A stretch of 6,796 nucleotides of DNA. Origin: Chloroflexota bacterium. Lineage in GTDB: Bacteria; Chloroflexota; Dehalococcoidia; Dehalococcoidales; RBG-16-60-22. Under the pieces are notes generated by a model that worked only from the letters and a program-made list of their open reading frames with translations, was not told where the DNA came from and ran no database searches. This document shows positions 5,992 through 6,796 of the stretch, piece after piece; the first letter of the stretch is position 1; each line of letters opens with the position of its first letter. The DNA lies in assembly GCA_016875955.1 (NCBI GenBank), contig VGOH01000062.1, positions 1-6,796 on the forward strand, given 5' to 3'. Made by a program: the position numbers and the translations under genes.

Positions 5992-6330
5992 CTAACCCTC
6001 AACCTTCAATAACAGGTGCCGTAAAACGTCCTCAGATAAATTCAAATTCGCGTCCAACTCCTTAGCCCACGCCGGCTTCATCTGGCATCGTGTCAGCACG
6101 TAATTGCCCTCTAGGTGACTTTTAATGGGATAGGACAGCTTCCGCTTACCCCACCGTTCTGCCTCGGATACGACGCCGCCCTTACCGGTAATGAACTGGT
6201 TCACATTTTTGAGCGCTGCCTCAAGGGCATCATCGGCAGTCTCCGGACTGACCACGATGACCAGCTCGTAGTCTCGTAACTGTGTCTCCTCTGTTTTGGC
6301 TTCCTCTTTTTTAATCTTGCTTCTTACCAT
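5992..6330 (-). CDS. rpsF: 30S ribosomal protein bS6
   Basis: bS6 binds bS18 on the 30S platform. The 112-residue product has the ferredoxin-like S6 core starting at LRDYELVIVVSPE (18-30), with the conserved WGKRKLSYPIK at residues 60-70 and the ending LSEDVLRHLLLKVEG. A lysine/glutamate-rich extension of about 17 residues precedes the usual family N-terminus. The ATG at 6330 is the only standard start codon in the right place, but only a weak GGAT lies upstream. A better Shine-Dalgarno site, AGAGGAG (6286-6292), lies inside the gene just before the core, where the next suitable codon is TTA. It heads the rpsF-ssb-rpsR operon and has a predicted leader of only about 20 bases. Confidence 0.96.
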   Translation of the reverse strand: MVRSKIKKEEAKTEETQLRDYELVIVVSPETADDALEAALKNVNQFITGKGGVVSEAERWGKRKLSYPIKSHLEGNYVLTRCQMKPAWAKELDANLNLSEDVLRHLLLKVEG

Positions 6331-6357
6331 TTTTCAATCCAGAAAATTTTCCCGAAC

Positions 6358-6386
6358 ATTATACCACAAACAGCGGCTACCGACAA
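6358..6386 (-). promoter_or_regulatory. Extended -10 promoter of rpsF-ssb-rpsR
   Basis: On the minus strand, TTGTCG (6381-6386) is separated by 17 bases from a perfect TATAAT (6358-6363). TG one base upstream of the -10 makes an extended -10 element. Transcription would start near 6351, about 20 bases before the rpsF ATG. Confidence 0.75.
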
Positions 6387-6403
6387 TGCTTCGCCACGCT
6401 GTT
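6369..6403. repeat. Inverted repeat over the rpsF -35 region
   Basis: AACAGCG (6369-6375) and CGCTGTT (6397-6403) are perfect 7-bp inverted arms separated by 21 bases. The centre falls at about 6386, on the edge of the predicted -35 box of rpsF. It could be an operator, or an RNA hairpin if transcription starts further upstream. Confidence 0.5.
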
Positions 6404-6449
6404 CATGGCAACGTCCTATTTATATCTTACCACTGCCATAATGACCAGC

Positions 6450-6478
6450 TTGACATAGTATACCACCTTTGTTACACT
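6450..6478 (+). promoter_or_regulatory. Sigma-70-type promoter of tRNA-Asp
   Basis: A perfect TTGACA (6450-6455), a 17-base spacer and TACACT (6473-6478) form a strong promoter on the plus strand. The predicted start near 6485 gives a 5' leader of about 50 bases, to be removed by RNase P. It is divergent from the rpsF promoter. Confidence 0.8.
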
Positions 6479-6535
6479 CTACGTAAGTCCAACTATTAAT
6501 AAATTCTGTATTCCCCCTCATTAATAAAGGCAAAC

Positions 6536-6609
6536 GGCCCCGTGGTGTAGCGGTCTAACATGCCACCCTGTCACGGTGGAGATCGCGGGTTCAAATCCCG
6601 CCGGGGTCG
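6536..6609 (+). tRNA. tRNA-Asp (anticodon GTC)
   Basis: The 74 bases fold into a complete cloverleaf. The acceptor GGCCCCG pairs with CGGGGTC through one G-U. The D-stem is GTGT/ACAT, the anticodon stem CCACC/GGTGG with loop CTGTCAC (GTC at 6570-6572), the variable loop AGATC, and the T arm GCGGG TTCAAAT CCCGC. The discriminator is G, as expected for tRNA-Asp. The 3' CCA is not encoded and must be added after transcription. It is the only plus-strand gene in the window. No clear terminator follows. Confidence 0.97.
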
Positions 6610-6652
6610 CACCGCAGACTCGTCTAACGTCTTCCCGGCTGACTGATACCTC

Positions 6653-6668
6653 CCCATATACCCATATA
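6653..6668 (+). repeat. Tandem 8-bp direct repeat
   Basis: CCCATATA occurs twice in direct succession between the tRNA-Asp gene and the convergent amidase gene. It may be chance; no function is evident. Confidence 0.4.
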
Positions 6669-6683
6669 GGATAGAGCGGAAGT

Positions 6684-6728
6684 CCTGTTTGGCCAAGGCA
6701 GGCACCGCTGGTTCAGCTAGGAAACAGG
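6684..6728. repeat. Inverted repeat around the amidase stop codon
   Basis: CCTGTTT (6684-6690) and AAACAGG (6722-6728) are perfect 7-bp inverted arms with a 31-base loop that itself holds a small GCTG/CAGC hairpin. It lies in the convergent zone between tRNA-Asp and the amidase gene. No T-tract follows on either strand, so a terminator role is weakly supported. Confidence 0.3.
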
Positions 6729-6796
6729 CGGATACTTGTCCGCCCAGGGTCTTGCCTCTTCAAAGGCAGCGCTGGCGCGCAGCACGGTGACCTCGT
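6717..6796 (-). CDS. Amidase-family protein, C-terminal fragment (GatA-like)
   Basis: Only the last 25 codons and a TAG stop (6717-6719) fall in the window. The frame reads EVTVLRASAAFEEARPWADK and ends YPPVS. The pattern TVLRxxxAFExARPW near the stop is typical of the C-terminus of amidase-signature enzymes, including GatA of the Asp/Glu-tRNA amidotransferase and related amidases. The Ser-cisSer-Lys catalytic core lies outside the window, so the exact member cannot be named. It runs convergently to tRNA-Asp, 107 bases away. Confidence 0.6.
   Translation of the reverse strand, partial: EVTVLRASAAFEEARPWADKYPPVS

Noticed and set aside
1..6796. CRISPR array, insertion sequence, phage or defence system
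   Set aside because: No regularly spaced repeats, transposase or integrase frames, or terminal inverted repeats were seen. All large frames are explained by housekeeping genes.

Overview
The window is a dense bacterial housekeeping region. Almost every gene lies on the minus strand, so transcription reads from right to left. From right to left it holds: the last 25 codons of an amidase-family gene; a tRNA-Asp(GTC) on the plus strand; rpsF-ssb-rpsR; rpmH-rnpA-yidD, a secreted PQQ-type beta-propeller gene, yidC and khpB/jag; and an isoleucine T-box leader followed by the first 462 codons of ileS, cut by the left edge.

The likely source is a member of the Chloroflexota, most probably Dehalococcoidia or a relative. 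This is inference from several features together: the short YidC without a large periplasmic domain, a Jag-like KH/R3H protein without its N-terminal domain, rpsF-ssb-rpsR without rplI, an eukaryote-like type 2 IleRS under T-box control, frequent GTG/TTG starts, moderately high GC and a tRNA without encoded CCA. No marker in the window proves the phylum.

The right block (bS6, SSB, bS18) supplies two partner proteins of the 30S platform plus the replication SSB. It is driven by an extended -10 promoter that lies back to back with a near-consensus promoter for tRNA-Asp. The middle block is the classic L34 / RNase P protein / membrane-insertion cluster: L34 and RnpA for ribosome and tRNA maturation, then YidD, YidC and KhpB for co-translational membrane insertion. 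Its unusual member is an eight-repeat, BamB-like propeller with a signal peptide, placed between yidD and yidC with an 11-base gap to yidC. The left block is a separate unit. A TTGACA promoter just after jag drives a T-box leader with an AUC specifier, a UGGU tRNA-end-binding bulge and an intrinsic terminator. Its IleRS has the swapped GIHH form of the class I HIGH signature.

I see no phage, transposon, CRISPR array or defence gene. The most interesting items are the propeller inside the YidC cluster, the altered IleRS signature, the one-residue extension past the SSB DDIPF tip, and the regulatory architecture between rpsF and tRNA-Asp.
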